Positions 33,809 through 43,812 are shown, counted from the stretch's first letter. The stretch: DNA of 64,000 nucleotides from Lentisalinibacter orientalis (GCF_040706535.1 NZ_JAPDRJ010000004.1:62001-126000); one strand, 5' to 3'. Numbers and translations: made by a program. The notes: generated by a model from the sequence alone, not told the origin.

Positions 33809-35965
33809 ATGACTTCATCCATGACCCGCCCCGGGCTACTGGCATGCCTCATCCTGGCGGCAGGAACAGGCACGCCCGAATCCGCGGCCGCGCAGTCCGG
33901 TAACGACGCCGCGGAGGGCGCGATCGAGGAGATCGTGGTCAGCGCCAGCCGCGTCCAGCAGCCGGCGACCGCCATTCCCGGCACGCTGACCATCCTGGAT
34001 GCCGAGACCATCGAGCTCCAGTCGGCCATCAGCGACGATCTCGCCAGCGTACTGTCCAACTCGGTGCCCGGGTTCGCGCCCAGCTCCCAGAAGCTCACCG
34101 GGCGCAGCGAGACCCTGCGCGGCCGCAACCCGTTGTACCTGATCGACGGCGTCCCCCAGCACAACGCCCTGCGGGACGGCCAGCGCGACGGCCACACCAT
34201 CGACCTGGCGTTCATCGAGCGCATCGAGGTGATCAACGGCTCGAATGCCATCCAGGGCGTCGGCGCCACCGGAGGCGTCGTGAACACGGTGACCCGCGCG
34301 CCGGTGTCCGGGGATGCCTGGCAGACCGATCTGCGGGCTCGCCTCACGACGGCGGACGACCTGGATTCCGACGCCTACGGCTACAAGATCGCGGCCACCA
34401 CCGGTCGCGGCAGCGACGCGTTCGACTTCATCGTCGGCTTCGCGTACCACGACCGGGGACTGTTCCTCGACGCGGACGGGGACCCGGTGGGCCTTTATCC
34501 CACCCAGGGCGACATCATGGACTCGACCTCGCTCGGCCTGTTCGGCAAGGGTGAATGGCGGGTGACCGACGACGCCACGCTGACCCTGCTGGTCAACGAC
34601 TACGACCTGGAGCGCAACGGCGATTTCCGCAGCGTGCCCGGCGACCGGGCGGCGGGTATTCCGACCGGCACCGAAGAGGGCGACCCCTCCGCAGAGGTGG
34701 GTGACCCGGCCCGTAATGAGGTGACGACCGTCTCGCTGACCTGGCGCCAGGACGCCGTGCTGGGCGGCAGCCTCGAAGCCCAGGTCTACGATCAGAGTTA
34801 CTCCGCGCTGTTCGAGGGCGGCACCTTCGGCGACTTCTTCCGCCTCACACCGGACGGCGGGCCGTTTCTGGACCAGTCGGAGATCGTCTCGGACAAGAAT
34901 GGTCTGAAGACCACCTGGAACCGCGCGTTCGTCGACCCCGACCTCAACTTTACGGCGGGCGTGGACTGGTTCCGCGACGACTCGGCCCAGGAACTGGCGC
35001 GCAGCGGCCGCGAGTGGGTGCCGGAGACCCGGTTCGAGACCGTCTCGCCGTTCCTGCAGCTGGGCTGGACCATCAACGAGGTTTTCACGCTCTCCGGCGG
35101 CGCGCGGCAGGAGAACGCGAGTCTGGAGGTGGACGACTACACCACCATCGCCTCGGCCGGCAGCACCTTCGTGGCAGGCGGCGAGCCCGAGTTCGACGAG
35201 ACCCTGTTCAACGCCGGCGCAATCTGGCGGCTGACGGATAGCTGGACGCTGTATGCGGCCGCTGCGGAAGCCTTCACCATGCCGGACGTCGGCCGTGTAC
35301 TGCGCGGCGTCTCCACCCCCGGCCTGGACGTGGACAGCCTGCTCGCGGTGGAGCCGATCGTCACCGACAACACCGAGGTGGGCGTGGAATACGGCGACGG
35401 CCGGCTGACGGCCCGCGCCACCTACTACGAATCCACCGCCGACAACGGTGCACGGCTCCTCAGCAACGAGGCCGGTATCTTCGAGGTGGAACGCCAGCGC
35501 ACCGAGATCGACGGTATAGAGCTCGCCCTGGACTACGCGGTCAGCGACACGCTCAGCGTCGGGGCGAACTACAGTCGCATCGACGGCCGCTTCGATTCCG
35601 ACGGCGACGGCTCCGTGGACAGCGACCTGGACGGCCTGAACATCGGGCCGGACCGCCTGAACGTCTACGCCGAAGGCCGTTTCCGCGACGACATCCGCTG
35701 GCGGCTGCAGGCGGCGCGGCTGGAAGACCGCAGCTTCGACGGCCCGGGCGCGCCCGCGGACGCCGCCGACTTCGACGGCTATACCCTGGCCGATGCCTTC
35801 GTGAGCTGGAAGTCGGACTACGGGGTCTTCTCCGTGGCCGTCGAGAACCTGCTGAACGAGGACTATTTCACCTATTTCGCGCAGACCGAGCCCTTCCAGC
35901 GGTCCGATACCTATTTCGCCGGCAACGGCCGCACGCTGACCTTCGGGTGGCAACGGGCGTTCTGA
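33809..35965 (+). CDS. TonB-dependent outer-membrane receptor
   Basis: A 718-residue receptor. A signal peptide (about 1-30, ending A-A-A-Q) precedes the TonB box region I-E-E-I-V-V-S-A-S-R. The plug domain has L-R-G-R-N-P-L-Y-L-I-D-G-V-P, then F-I-E-R-I-E-V-I-N-G-S-N-A-I-Q-G and G-G-V-V-N-T-V-T-R. A 22-strand-type barrel ends in the terminal aromatic F-G-W-Q-R-A-F. With the PepSY gene four bases behind, uptake of a ferric siderophore or haem is likely; the ligand is not identified. Confidence 0.94.
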   Translation: MTSSMTRPGLLACLILAAGTGTPESAAAQSGNDAAEGAIEEIVVSASRVQQPATAIPGTLTILDAETIELQSAISDDLASVLSNSVPGFAPSSQKLTGRSETLRGRNPLYLIDGVPQHNALRDGQRDGHTIDLAFIERIEVINGSNAIQGVGATGGVVNTVTRAPVSGDAWQTDLRARLTTADDLDSDAYGYKIAATTGRGSDAFDFIVGFAYHDRGLFLDADGDPVGLYPTQGDIMDSTSLGLFGKGEWRVTDDATLTLLVNDYDLERNGDFRSVPGDRAAGIPTGTEEGDPSAEVGDPARNEVTTVSLTWRQDAVLGGSLEAQVYDQSYSALFEGGTFGDFFRLTPDGGPFLDQSEIVSDKNGLKTTWNRAFVDPDLNFTAGVDWFRDDSAQELARSGREWVPETRFETVSPFLQLGWTINEVFTLSGGARQENASLEVDDYTTIASAGSTFVAGGEPEFDETLFNAGAIWRLTDSWTLYAAAAEAFTMPDVGRVLRGVSTPGLDVDSLLAVEPIVTDNTEVGVEYGDGRLTARATYYESTADNGARLLSNEAGIFEVERQRTEIDGIELALDYAVSDTLSVGANYSRIDGRFDSDGDGSVDSDLDGLNIGPDRLNVYAEGRFRDDIRWRLQAARLEDRSFDGPGAPADAADFDGYTLADAFVSWKSDYGVFSVAVENLLNEDYFTYFAQTEPFQRSDTYFAGNGRTLTFGWQRAF

Positions 35966-35969
35966 GCGC

Positions 35970-37049
35970 ATGATCCGCCGGCTGCACCGCTGGCTCGGGG
36001 TCGTCATCGCCGCCTGGCTGGCGGTGGCGACCCTGAGCGGGCTCGCGCTGCTCTGGGCCGACGAGTACGTCGACTGGCGCTATCCGCAGCTGCCGGAGAC
36101 GCTGCCGGCGGAGACGCCGGACGCCGAAGTCATCGCCCGCATCGTCGCCGCCACGGAAGGGCGGCTCTCGGCGCTCGCCATGCCGCGGCCGGCGCGTCCC
36201 GCCTATCATGCCTACCTGACCGATGGCGGCGAGAGGCTCTATCACCCGGAGACCGGCGCCCTGGTGGCGGAGTGGGGCTGGAGCGACAGCCTGCCCGCCT
36301 TTCTGTTCGAGCTGCATGCGTATCTGCTGGCGGGAGAGCCGGGCCACACCCTCGTGGGAATCCTCGGCTGTCTCGTACTCGTCAGCCTGGTCTCCGGCGT
36401 ATGGCTCTGGGTGCGCCGGCGCAATATCTTTCGGCTGCGCTATTTCTGGCCCCGTAACACGGAGTCCCGCTACCTCCTGCGCGGCCATGCGGCCCAGGGC
36501 GCGACGCTCGGCCTGCTGTTCGCCGGACTGGTCGTCACCGGCGTGGCGATGGTGTTCCCCGCGCCGTTCCAGTCGTCGCTGAACGCAGTTCTCGGCGCGC
36601 AGCCTCCGCTCGCACCGTCCGTCGAGACGGTGGAGGGAGACGACGGGCCGATTGACTGGCAGCAGGTGCTCGATGCAGCCGGCGAGGTTTTCCCGGCCGG
36701 CGTGGTGCGGTTCGTCTCGCCGCCGCGGCAGTCCGGTGCTCCGGTGCTGGTCCGGCTGCGCAACGAGGGCGAGCTGCATCCGAACGGCCGCAGCTATGTG
36801 GTGGTGCACCCCGCGTCCGGCGAGACGCTCCAGGTCATCGACGCGACCCGGCGCGGCGCGGGACCCGCCGTGTTCGATGCCCTGTATCCGCTCCACGCCG
36901 GCAAGACCGGATGGCCGGGCTATCGGCTGTTCCTCACGCTCGTCTCGTTGTCCCTGCTGTTCATGGCGCTGAGCGGTCTGCGCCTGATGCTCGGGCGCCG
37001 CCGCCTGCGGGCAGGCGCCAGCCGCCGCGCCCTGGCCCGTTGCTCTTGA
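35970..37049 (+). CDS. PepSY-associated membrane protein (iron-uptake type)
   Basis: A 359-residue inner-membrane protein with four main helices. The first starts right at the N-terminus after the typical R-R-L-H-R-W-L-G-V; two PepSY-like periplasmic segments lie between helices. The pattern L-V-S-L-V-S-G-V-W-L-W-V-R-R-R is characteristic. Such proteins accompany siderophore receptors and are thought to reduce or release iron. The four-base gap to the receptor gene indicates one operon. Confidence 0.9.
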   Translation: MIRRLHRWLGVVIAAWLAVATLSGLALLWADEYVDWRYPQLPETLPAETPDAEVIARIVAATEGRLSALAMPRPARPAYHAYLTDGGERLYHPETGALVAEWGWSDSLPAFLFELHAYLLAGEPGHTLVGILGCLVLVSLVSGVWLWVRRRNIFRLRYFWPRNTESRYLLRGHAAQGATLGLLFAGLVVTGVAMVFPAPFQSSLNAVLGAQPPLAPSVETVEGDDGPIDWQQVLDAAGEVFPAGVVRFVSPPRQSGAPVLVRLRNEGELHPNGRSYVVVHPASGETLQVIDATRRGAGPAVFDALYPLHAGKTGWPGYRLFLTLVSLSLLFMALSGLRLMLGRRRLRAGASRRALARCS

Positions 37050-37249
37050 CATAACGGCGGTCCTGAACCGTCAGCTTCCTGCCGGACCTGTCAATCGGTC
37101 CCGATTAGCCCACATAGATTTGCGAACCTGGTCACAGATTGGGGTGTGCGGTTGATCGACACTGCGCCCTCGGAACACGAGACGGGAGGGACAGCGGAGG
37201 TCGCCCCCCTCTGCAGAGCCGACCCCCACAGTCAGGACGGGTGCCGATC

Positions 37250-37765
37250 ATGTACCAATTCATTCGAATCGCGCTGTTGAGCCTTGTTATGTGCAGTGCC
37301 GCAGACGCTGCCGGCGACATATCCGGCGAGCAGATGCGCGGACTCGACGAGCAGGTGCAGGAGATGAAGTCCGACGTGCTCGACATCGCCGCCGAACTCG
37401 GCCGTCTGGAAGAACGCCTGCTGTATCCCTCGGGAACGCAGGTGGCGCTTTTCGTCGAGATCGCGGACGGCGATGCGCTGCGCCTGGACGCCGTGCAGGT
37501 CGAGATCAACGGCGAACTCGTCGCTCACTACATCTACAGCTTCAAGGAACTGGAGGCGCTGCAGGACGGCGGCGTCCAGCGCCTCTACACCGGCAACATA
37601 CCGACCGGCGAACACAGCCTCAGCGTGAGCTATAAGGGCAAGCTGAAGAACGGCAACGAGGTGAACGGCTCGCAGCAATTCGCTTTCGTGAAAGGCGTGG
37701 AGCCGAAGATGATCGGCATCACGCTGGACGGCTCCGGCGACAGGATCGCGCTCGGAGACTGGTAG
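37250..37765 (+). CDS. Secreted coiled-coil/beta protein, first gene of the TPR-ExbBD cluster
   Basis: A 171-residue protein of unknown family. The signal peptide (residues 1-20) ends A-A-D-A-A-G. A predicted coiled coil follows (residues about 25-55, L-D-E-Q-V-Q-E-M-K-S-D-V-L-D-I), then a beta-rich domain of about 110 residues with V-Q-V-E-I-N-G-E-L-V-A-H-Y and L-Y-T-G-N-I-P-T-G-E-H-S-L-S-V, a layout seen in carbohydrate- or PEGA-like sandwiches. It should be periplasmic. It is two bases from the next TPR gene. About 200 non-coding bases precede it, with no promoter I can assign with confidence. Confidence 0.75.
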   Translation: MYQFIRIALLSLVMCSAADAAGDISGEQMRGLDEQVQEMKSDVLDIAAELGRLEERLLYPSGTQVALFVEIADGDALRLDAVQVEINGELVAHYIYSFKELEALQDGGVQRLYTGNIPTGEHSLSVSYKGKLKNGNEVNGSQQFAFVKGVEPKMIGITLDGSGDRIALGDW

Positions 37766-37767
37766 CC

Positions 37768-39651
37768 GTGAAACGCGCCTCGCTCCTCCCGATTGCTCTG
37801 GCCGCTGCCCTCGCCCTGACGGCGGCGCCGGTGCGCTGTGAGGAGCTGCGTGACCTGTGGTTCGGCGAGGCGCTCTATCACGCGAAGATGGGCCATTACT
37901 TCGATGCGCTGGAGCGGCTGGATACGGAGCTGGGCCAGCATTACGACGTCGATGAGCCCGAGCTCGATCCGCTCCACTACCACATCGACCGGGCCGAGTT
38001 CTCGGTGGGTGACTTCGAACTGCGTTACCGGATGCACCATCGCGCGGGCCGGGCCATCCGGGCCGTGCTGGAGGGCGATGTCGAGGAGCCGGTGCGCAAC
38101 GAGGCCGCCTACCGTCTGGCGCGCATCCATTTCCAGAAGGGCCAGATGCCCGAGGCGCTGGAGGCGCTCGACCGCATCGAGGGCGAGGTGCCGGCCGGAA
38201 TACGCGACGACATCGGCTTCCTGCGCGCGAACGTCTACCTCGCGACGGGTCGGCCGGATGAGGCCATCCCGGTCCTCGAGGACCTGCGGGGCTCGCGCAA
38301 TCTGGAGGGCTTCGTGGCCTACAACCTCGGTATCGCTTACCTGCAGGACGGCCGGGAGACGGCGGCCGTCGCGCAGCTGGAACGGGCGGGACGCGTGAAG
38401 GCCGGCGACGAGGCGGCAGCCGCGATCCGCGACAAGGCCAACCTGGTACTGGGCACGATCCTGCTCGAGTCCGGCCGCAACGAGGAGGCCGCCACCTACC
38501 TCGACCGCGTGAGCCTGGACGGCCCGTTCTCCAACCAGGCTCTGCTGAGTTCCGGCTGGGCGTCGACACGCGCCGAGAACTACGAACGCGCGGTCGTGCC
38601 GTGGTCCATCCTCGCGGGCCGGGAGACGACGGACAAGGCGGCGCAGGAGGCCATGCTGGCGCTGCCGTATGCCTACGGCCAGCTGTCCGTGCACGGTCGC
38701 GCGGCGGAATACTACGGCCGTGCCCTGGATACCTACGGCGCCGAACTCGGCAAGCTGGATGCCTCCATCCTCAGCATCCGCGAGGGGCGTTTTCTGGAGG
38801 CACTGGTGCGTGAGGAGATCCGCAAGGACGAGGACTGGGTGATCCGGCTCCGGTCGCTGCCGGAGACGCCGGAAACCTACTACCTCATGGAACTGATGGC
38901 CTCCCACGACTTCCAGACGGGGCTGCAGAACTATCTGGATCTCGCCGATCTGCGCCGGAAACTCGAAGGCTGGCAGTCCAGCTTCGAGGCCTACGGAGAG
39001 ATGGTCGGGATCCGCCGGGATCATTACGAACCGCTGCTGCCGGGTATCGATACCGAATTCCGCGAGCTCGATTCGCGCATGCGCCTGCGGCTCGAGCAGC
39101 ACGAGATGCTGAAGAAGCGCCTGCAGTCGATGCTGACCGCGCCCCGGCCCGAATTCCTCGCCACCCGCGAGGAGCAGCGGATGCTCGCGACACTCGAGGC
39201 GGTCGAGGAGCAACTCGACGAGCAGGGCGCGGCCGCGGACGACGTGGCGCGGGTCCGCGTGCGCCGTCTCGAAGGCAGGCTGCTGTGGGCACTGCGCACC
39301 GAGTACCACGACCGCCTGGACGCGTTCCACCAGCATCTGCAGGAGCTCGACGGCGCCATGACGGCGCTGGAGGTCCGTTACCGGCAGTTCGTGCGCGTCC
39401 GCCAGGCTGCCTCGCACAGCTACGAGGGCTACGACACGCCGCTCGCACGGCTGCAAACCCGGGTGGGCGAGTCCATCGCACGGCTGGACCGGCTGATGGC
39501 CCGCCAGGGGCGGCTGCTGGAAGTCGTCGCCATCGACGAACTGGTGGCGCGGCGCGACCGGCTGGAGAAATTCCGGGACGACGCCCGTTATGCGCTGGCC
39601 GACAGCTATGACCGGGCCACCCAGCTGCAGGCGCGGAGCGAGGCGGAATGA
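37768..39651 (+). CDS. Periplasmic TPR protein
   Basis: A 627-residue exported protein starting at GTG 37768. The signal peptide ends A-A-P-V-R-C-E (residues 1-25). Residues about 30-380 contain many TPR-like helix pairs, for example E-A-L-Y-H-A-K-M-G-H-Y-F-D-A-L-E-R-L and V-A-Y-N-L-G-I-A-Y-L-Q-D-G-R. The last about 230 residues are long, charged helices consistent with a coiled coil. TPR proteins act as docking scaffolds. Two bases separate it from the upstream gene, and its stop overlaps the next start, so it is firmly within the operon. Confidence 0.8.
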   Translation: MKRASLLPIALAAALALTAAPVRCEELRDLWFGEALYHAKMGHYFDALERLDTELGQHYDVDEPELDPLHYHIDRAEFSVGDFELRYRMHHRAGRAIRAVLEGDVEEPVRNEAAYRLARIHFQKGQMPEALEALDRIEGEVPAGIRDDIGFLRANVYLATGRPDEAIPVLEDLRGSRNLEGFVAYNLGIAYLQDGRETAAVAQLERAGRVKAGDEAAAAIRDKANLVLGTILLESGRNEEAATYLDRVSLDGPFSNQALLSSGWASTRAENYERAVVPWSILAGRETTDKAAQEAMLALPYAYGQLSVHGRAAEYYGRALDTYGAELGKLDASILSIREGRFLEALVREEIRKDEDWVIRLRSLPETPETYYLMELMASHDFQTGLQNYLDLADLRRKLEGWQSSFEAYGEMVGIRRDHYEPLLPGIDTEFRELDSRMRLRLEQHEMLKKRLQSMLTAPRPEFLATREEQRMLATLEAVEEQLDEQGAAADDVARVRVRRLEGRLLWALRTEYHDRLDAFHQHLQELDGAMTALEVRYRQFVRVRQAASHSYEGYDTPLARLQTRVGESIARLDRLMARQGRLLEVVAIDELVARRDRLEKFRDDARYALADSYDRATQLQARSEAE

Positions 39652-42600
39652 AAGCGCGATCCCGAAATCTCGCGGGCAATCTCACCATCGTCTGGCTGGC
39701 GCTGCTCGCCGCCGGCTGCGCCGGCGTGCAGCAGCGCGACACGCTTGCCGATCTGCGCGCCGTGGAGCCCGATCTCGAGGACGTCCGCGTCGCCGACAGT
39801 CTGGAACGGGCAGAGCAGAGTTACCGTCGCTACCTGGAGGAGACCCCCTCCGGCGTCATGACCCCCGAGGCCATGCGCCGTCTCGCCGATCTGCAGATCG
39901 AGAAGGAATTCGGCGTGATCGGTTCCGGCGAACTCATCGAGATGGCCGTGGACGAGGATGCGGAGGCGATCGCCGCGGAGCGCGCGCCCCGCGGGCCGGT
40001 TTCCAACGGCGCCGGAGCCGCGGCCGACGGTATCCGCATCACCGAGTATGCGGAGAGCAGCGAGGCCTTCGAGGCGCGGGCGAGTGCAGAGACCCTGCCG
40101 GCCCCGGCGGCCGACGCGATGGCACCCGCGCTGCCGGACGGGATGGATACGACTGCGCTGGCCGGGCCGGTGGAGGCGATCCGGACCTACCGCCGCATTC
40201 TAGAGGAGTATCCCGGCTACGAGCGGAACGACCAGGTCCTGTACCAGATGTCCCGCGCCTACGACGAACTCGGCCGCAGCGACGATGCGATGGCCGTGAT
40301 GGACCGGTTCGTAACCGAGTATCCGGACTCGCGCTATGTCGACGAAGTCTGGTTCCGCCGGGGCGAGTATTTCTTCGTCCGCAAGAAATTCCTGGACGCC
40401 GAGGAATCCTACGGCGCCATCATCAACTTCGGCGAGACCTCCCCATACTACGAACTCGCTCTCTACAAGCTCGGCTGGACCTTCTACAAGCAGGCGCTGT
40501 ACGAGGAGGCCCTGCATCGCTACATGGCGATGCTCGATCATCGCGTGGCGACCGGCTTCGACTTCGACCGGGCGTTCGACAACGGAGACGACGGGCGCGG
40601 GGAAGACGAGAAAGGCGGAGACGATCACCGCATCGCCGATACCTTCCGGGTGATCTCCCTGAGCTTCTCCAACCTCGGCGGGCCGGAGGTGATCGACGAT
40701 TACTTCGCCGCCAACGGCGCGCGGAGCTACGGCGACCGCATCTACAGCAACCTCGGCGAGTTCTATCTGGACAAGCTGCGCTTCCAGGACGCGGCGGCAG
40801 TCTACAACTCTTTCATCGACCTGAATCCCGCCCATCGCGTCGCGCCTCACTTCAGCATGCGCGTCGTCGAGATCTACGAGAAGGGGGAATTCCCCCGCCT
40901 GGTCGTCGAGGCGAAGAAAGAGTTCGCGGAGCGCTACGCGCTGCAGGCGGACTACTGGCAGCACTACGATCCCGCGGCTACGCCGGAGGTCATGGGCTTT
41001 CTCAAGACCAATCTCAAGGATCTGGCGAACCACTATCATGCGCTCTATCAGCAGGAAGACCTCGCGGACGAGCGTCCGGACAATTATGCGGAAGCGCTGA
41101 CCTGGTACGGCGAGTTCCTGTCCTCGTTCCCGGCGGACGACGAATCCCCGCCCATCAACTACCAGCTGGCCGACCTGCTTCTGGAGAACGAGGATTACGC
41201 CCGCGCCGCGCTGGAGTACGAGCGCACGGCCTACGACTACCCGCAGCACGAGCAGTCGGCGGCCGCCGGCTATGCGGCGGTCTACGCCCATCGCCAGGAC
41301 CTTGAACGGGCCACCGGTGCCGGGCAGCTGGAGGCCAAGGCGCGCACGGTAGAGAGTTCGCTGCGCTTCGCCGAGGCCTTCCCGGGCCACGAGAAGGCGC
41401 CGACGGTGCTCGGCGCAGCGGCCGATGACCTCTACGCCATGAAGGACTACCGGCGCGCAATTGCTGCCGCGGACACCCTGATCGAACGCTATCCCGGGAC
41501 CGACGTCGCCCTGCGGCGCTCCGCCTGGATCGTGGTAGGCCACTCGTCGATGGACGTCACCGAATATCCCCGCGCGGAACAGGCCTACGCCCGGGTGCTC
41601 GAACTCACGGCGGAAGATCACGAGTCGCGCCCGGCCATCATCGACGGTCTTGCGGCCGCCATCTACAAGCAGGGCGAGCAGGCCAACCTCCTCGAGGATT
41701 ACCGGGCGGCGGCAGAGCATTTCCTGCGCGTGAAAACCGCCGCGCCGACGTCCGCTATCCGCACGGCAGCCGAATACGATGCCGCCGCCGCTCTCGTGAA
41801 ACTCGAGGACTGGGAGGGTGCCGCAGGCGTCCTGGAAGAGTTCCGCGAGGATCATGCAGAACACGAGCTGGCGGACGACGCCACCAGGCAGCTCGCGAAC
41901 ATCTACCGGGAGGACGGCCAGCTCGCCCGCTCCGCCGCCGAACACGAGCGCATCGCGACGGAGAGCGAGGATCCGGAGCTCGCACGCGAAGCGCTGCTGG
42001 TCGCCGCGGACCTCTACGAGGAGGCGGAGCGGACCGACAGCGCGCTGGCCGTCTACGAACGCTACGTCGGCGAGTATCCCGCGCCGCTGGACGTCCACGT
42101 CGAGACCCGCAACCGCATCGCGGAGATCTACCGCGACCGGGGCGATACGGCGGGCTATCACGACGAGCTGCGCGAGATCGTCGCACGGGATGCCGACGGC
42201 GGCGACGAACGCACGGAGCGCACCCGCTACCTGGCCGCCCGGGCGGGACTGGTGCTGGCGAAGCTCAGCTACGAACACTTCGCGGAACTCGAACTGGTGC
42301 AGCCCTTCGAGCGCAGCCTCGCGGAGAAGCAGGCCCGGATGGATGCCGCCATGGGCGCCTTCGAGGCGCTGGTGGACTACGAGGTGGGCGAGGTTACGGC
42401 GGCCGCCACCTACTACATCGCGGAGATCTACTACCGGTTCAGCGACGCCATCATGGCGTCGGAGCGGCCGGCGGGCCTGTCCGAGGCCGAGCTCATGGAT
42501 TACGAGATGGTCCTGGAGGAAGAGGCCTGGCCGTTCGAGGAGCAGGCGATCGTCGTGCACGAGAAAAACTTCGAGCTGCTGGCTCTGGGCGTCTACAACG

Positions 42601-42836
42601 ACTGGATACAGCAGAGCCTCGACCGGCTGGCCGTCATGATGCCGGGCCGCTACGCCAAGAACGAGATCTCGAGCGGCTTCCTCGGCTCCATCGACGTCTA
42701 CGCCTATCGCATGCCGGTGGTCCCCGAGACGCCGGCAGACCCGGCCGTGGAATCGGTCGTGCTTCCCGAGGCGGAGGTCCAGGTAACCGGTGTATCCGGG
42801 CTGGCGCACGGGGCGCCGGGAGGCGAGTCGCCATGA
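39648..42836 (+). CDS. Very large TPR lipoprotein
   Basis: A 1062-residue predicted lipoprotein. The signal ends in the lipobox L-L-A-A-G-C (Cys about residue 25). TPR or Sel1-like helical pairs extend from about residue 175 to 900, for example R-N-D-Q-V-L-Y-Q-M-S-R-A-Y-D-E-L-G and Y-E-L-A-L-Y-K-L-G-W-T-F-Y-K-Q. A low-complexity linker lies near 105-165, with Ala, Glu and Pro. It is strikingly acidic. With no Asp at +2 after Cys, outer-membrane anchoring is likely. By size and position it is a candidate periplasmic bridge between the motor and the outer membrane. Confidence 0.82.
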   Translation: MKARSRNLAGNLTIVWLALLAAGCAGVQQRDTLADLRAVEPDLEDVRVADSLERAEQSYRRYLEETPSGVMTPEAMRRLADLQIEKEFGVIGSGELIEMAVDEDAEAIAAERAPRGPVSNGAGAAADGIRITEYAESSEAFEARASAETLPAPAADAMAPALPDGMDTTALAGPVEAIRTYRRILEEYPGYERNDQVLYQMSRAYDELGRSDDAMAVMDRFVTEYPDSRYVDEVWFRRGEYFFVRKKFLDAEESYGAIINFGETSPYYELALYKLGWTFYKQALYEEALHRYMAMLDHRVATGFDFDRAFDNGDDGRGEDEKGGDDHRIADTFRVISLSFSNLGGPEVIDDYFAANGARSYGDRIYSNLGEFYLDKLRFQDAAAVYNSFIDLNPAHRVAPHFSMRVVEIYEKGEFPRLVVEAKKEFAERYALQADYWQHYDPAATPEVMGFLKTNLKDLANHYHALYQQEDLADERPDNYAEALTWYGEFLSSFPADDESPPINYQLADLLLENEDYARAALEYERTAYDYPQHEQSAAAGYAAVYAHRQDLERATGAGQLEAKARTVESSLRFAEAFPGHEKAPTVLGAAADDLYAMKDYRRAIAAADTLIERYPGTDVALRRSAWIVVGHSSMDVTEYPRAEQAYARVLELTAEDHESRPAIIDGLAAAIYKQGEQANLLEDYRAAAEHFLRVKTAAPTSAIRTAAEYDAAAALVKLEDWEGAAGVLEEFREDHAEHELADDATRQLANIYREDGQLARSAAEHERIATESEDPELAREALLVAADLYEEAERTDSALAVYERYVGEYPAPLDVHVETRNRIAEIYRDRGDTAGYHDELREIVARDADGGDERTERTRYLAARAGLVLAKLSYEHFAELELVQPFERSLAEKQARMDAAMGAFEALVDYEVGEVTAAATYYIAEIYYRFSDAIMASERPAGLSEAELMDYEMVLEEEAWPFEEQAIVVHEKNFELLALGVYNDWIQQSLDRLAVMMPGRYAKNEISSGFLGSIDVYAYRMPVVPETPADPAVESVVLPEAEVQVTGVSGLAHGAPGGESP

Positions 42837-43456
42837 GCAAGCTGCATCGTCCGCTGTCTGCGCTGCTGGTGCTGATTCTGGCCGGCTGTGCGGCCACGGC
42901 GCCGGAGCCGCGGCCCGGCGCGCGCATCGAGATCCAGGAAGCCGTGGGCTTCACCATCACGGAAGAGGCGCGGATCGGCGCGGCCGTGCGCGAGGACTAC
43001 CAGACCGCTCTCGATCTGCTCGAGAACGAGCGCGAGGAGCAGGGCATCGAGCTCCTCAGGCAGGTGGCGGAAGAGGCGCCGTCTCTCAGCGCACCGCGGA
43101 TCGACCTCGGCATCGCCTATCACCGCATGGGCGAGCTGAAGGCTGCCGAGACGGAGCTGCTGGCCGCCCGTGCGCTGAATCCGGAACACCCGATCGTGCA
43201 CAACGAGCTCGGCATCGTGTACCGCAAGACCGGCCGCTTCGACGAGGCCAGGCGGAGCTACGAGACCGCGCTGGAGATCTACCCCGGCTTCCATTACGCG
43301 CGCCGCAACCTCGCGATCCTGTGCGATCTCTACCTCGCCGATCCCGAGTGCGCGCTGGCCAATTACGAGGCCTACATGAAGACGGTGACGGCAGACGAGG
43401 AGGCCGCCCTATGGATCGCCGACATCCGCAATCGTCTCGGGGAGACCACGCCATGA
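42833..43456 (+). CDS. TPR lipoprotein, short
   Basis: A 207-residue lipoprotein. The signal ends L-I-L-A-G-C (Cys about residue 21). The body is a tetratricopeptide array of about three to four units, with A-P-R-I-D-L-G-I-A-Y-H-R-M-G-E-L-K-A-A and H-N-E-L-G-I-V-Y-R-K-T-G-R-F as clear units. The ATG overlaps the previous stop (ATGA) and its own stop overlaps the next ATG. It resembles PilW/PilF-like pilotins in size, which help outer-membrane assembly, but this comparison rests on architecture only. Confidence 0.85.
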   Translation: MSKLHRPLSALLVLILAGCAATAPEPRPGARIEIQEAVGFTITEEARIGAAVREDYQTALDLLENEREEQGIELLRQVAEEAPSLSAPRIDLGIAYHRMGELKAAETELLAARALNPEHPIVHNELGIVYRKTGRFDEARRSYETALEIYPGFHYARRNLAILCDLYLADPECALANYEAYMKTVTADEEAALWIADIRNRLGETTP

Positions 43457-43812
43457 CACCCGCGAAGCTCGCACCATGGCTCGCACTCGCGCTGCTCGGC
43501 ATCGGCCTGCAGGCCGGTGCGGAGGACGAGGCGCCGGAGTCTTCCGAGGAGGCCGAGGCCATGACTGCGGCGGCGGAGGATACCGCCGGGACGACACCGG
43601 AGAACCCGCGGACGATGTCCGGCATGTCGATCCTCGGGAACGAGGAGGCGCCGAAGGCCCTCGTGATCGTGCCCTGGAAGAGTTCCGAGCTCGGCGACGA
43701 TCCGTCTCTGGCGGACTCGCTCGACGAGCGTGCCCGCCCGGTGGACCCGGAGGTCTTCGCGCGCGAGCTCCGTTATTACGGGATCCGTTCCGGCGGGGAG
43801 AGGGCGGAATGA
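43453..43812 (+). CDS. Small exported protein of the TPR-ExbBD cluster
   Basis: A 119-residue protein. A hydrophobic signal (residues 5-22, ending G-A-E-D) is followed by an acidic Glu/Ala/Thr-rich segment and a more ordered C-terminal part with S-I-L-G-N-E-E-A-P-K-A-L-V-I-V-P-W-K-S-S-E-L-G. No known domain is recognised. It overlaps the previous stop (ATGA) and lies 103 bases before the ExbB-like gene. I read it as a genuine small component of the complex. Confidence 0.7.
   Translation: MTPAKLAPWLALALLGIGLQAGAEDEAPESSEEAEAMTAAAEDTAGTTPENPRTMSGMSILGNEEAPKALVIVPWKSSELGDDPSLADSLDERARPVDPEVFARELRYYGIRSGGERAE

Noticed and set aside
37050..37249. Possible second riboswitch before the TPR cluster
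   Set aside because: The stretch has some GC-rich self-complementarity, but the GACGCAAAG core and the tetraloop-receptor features of GEMM are absent, and no other class was recognised.
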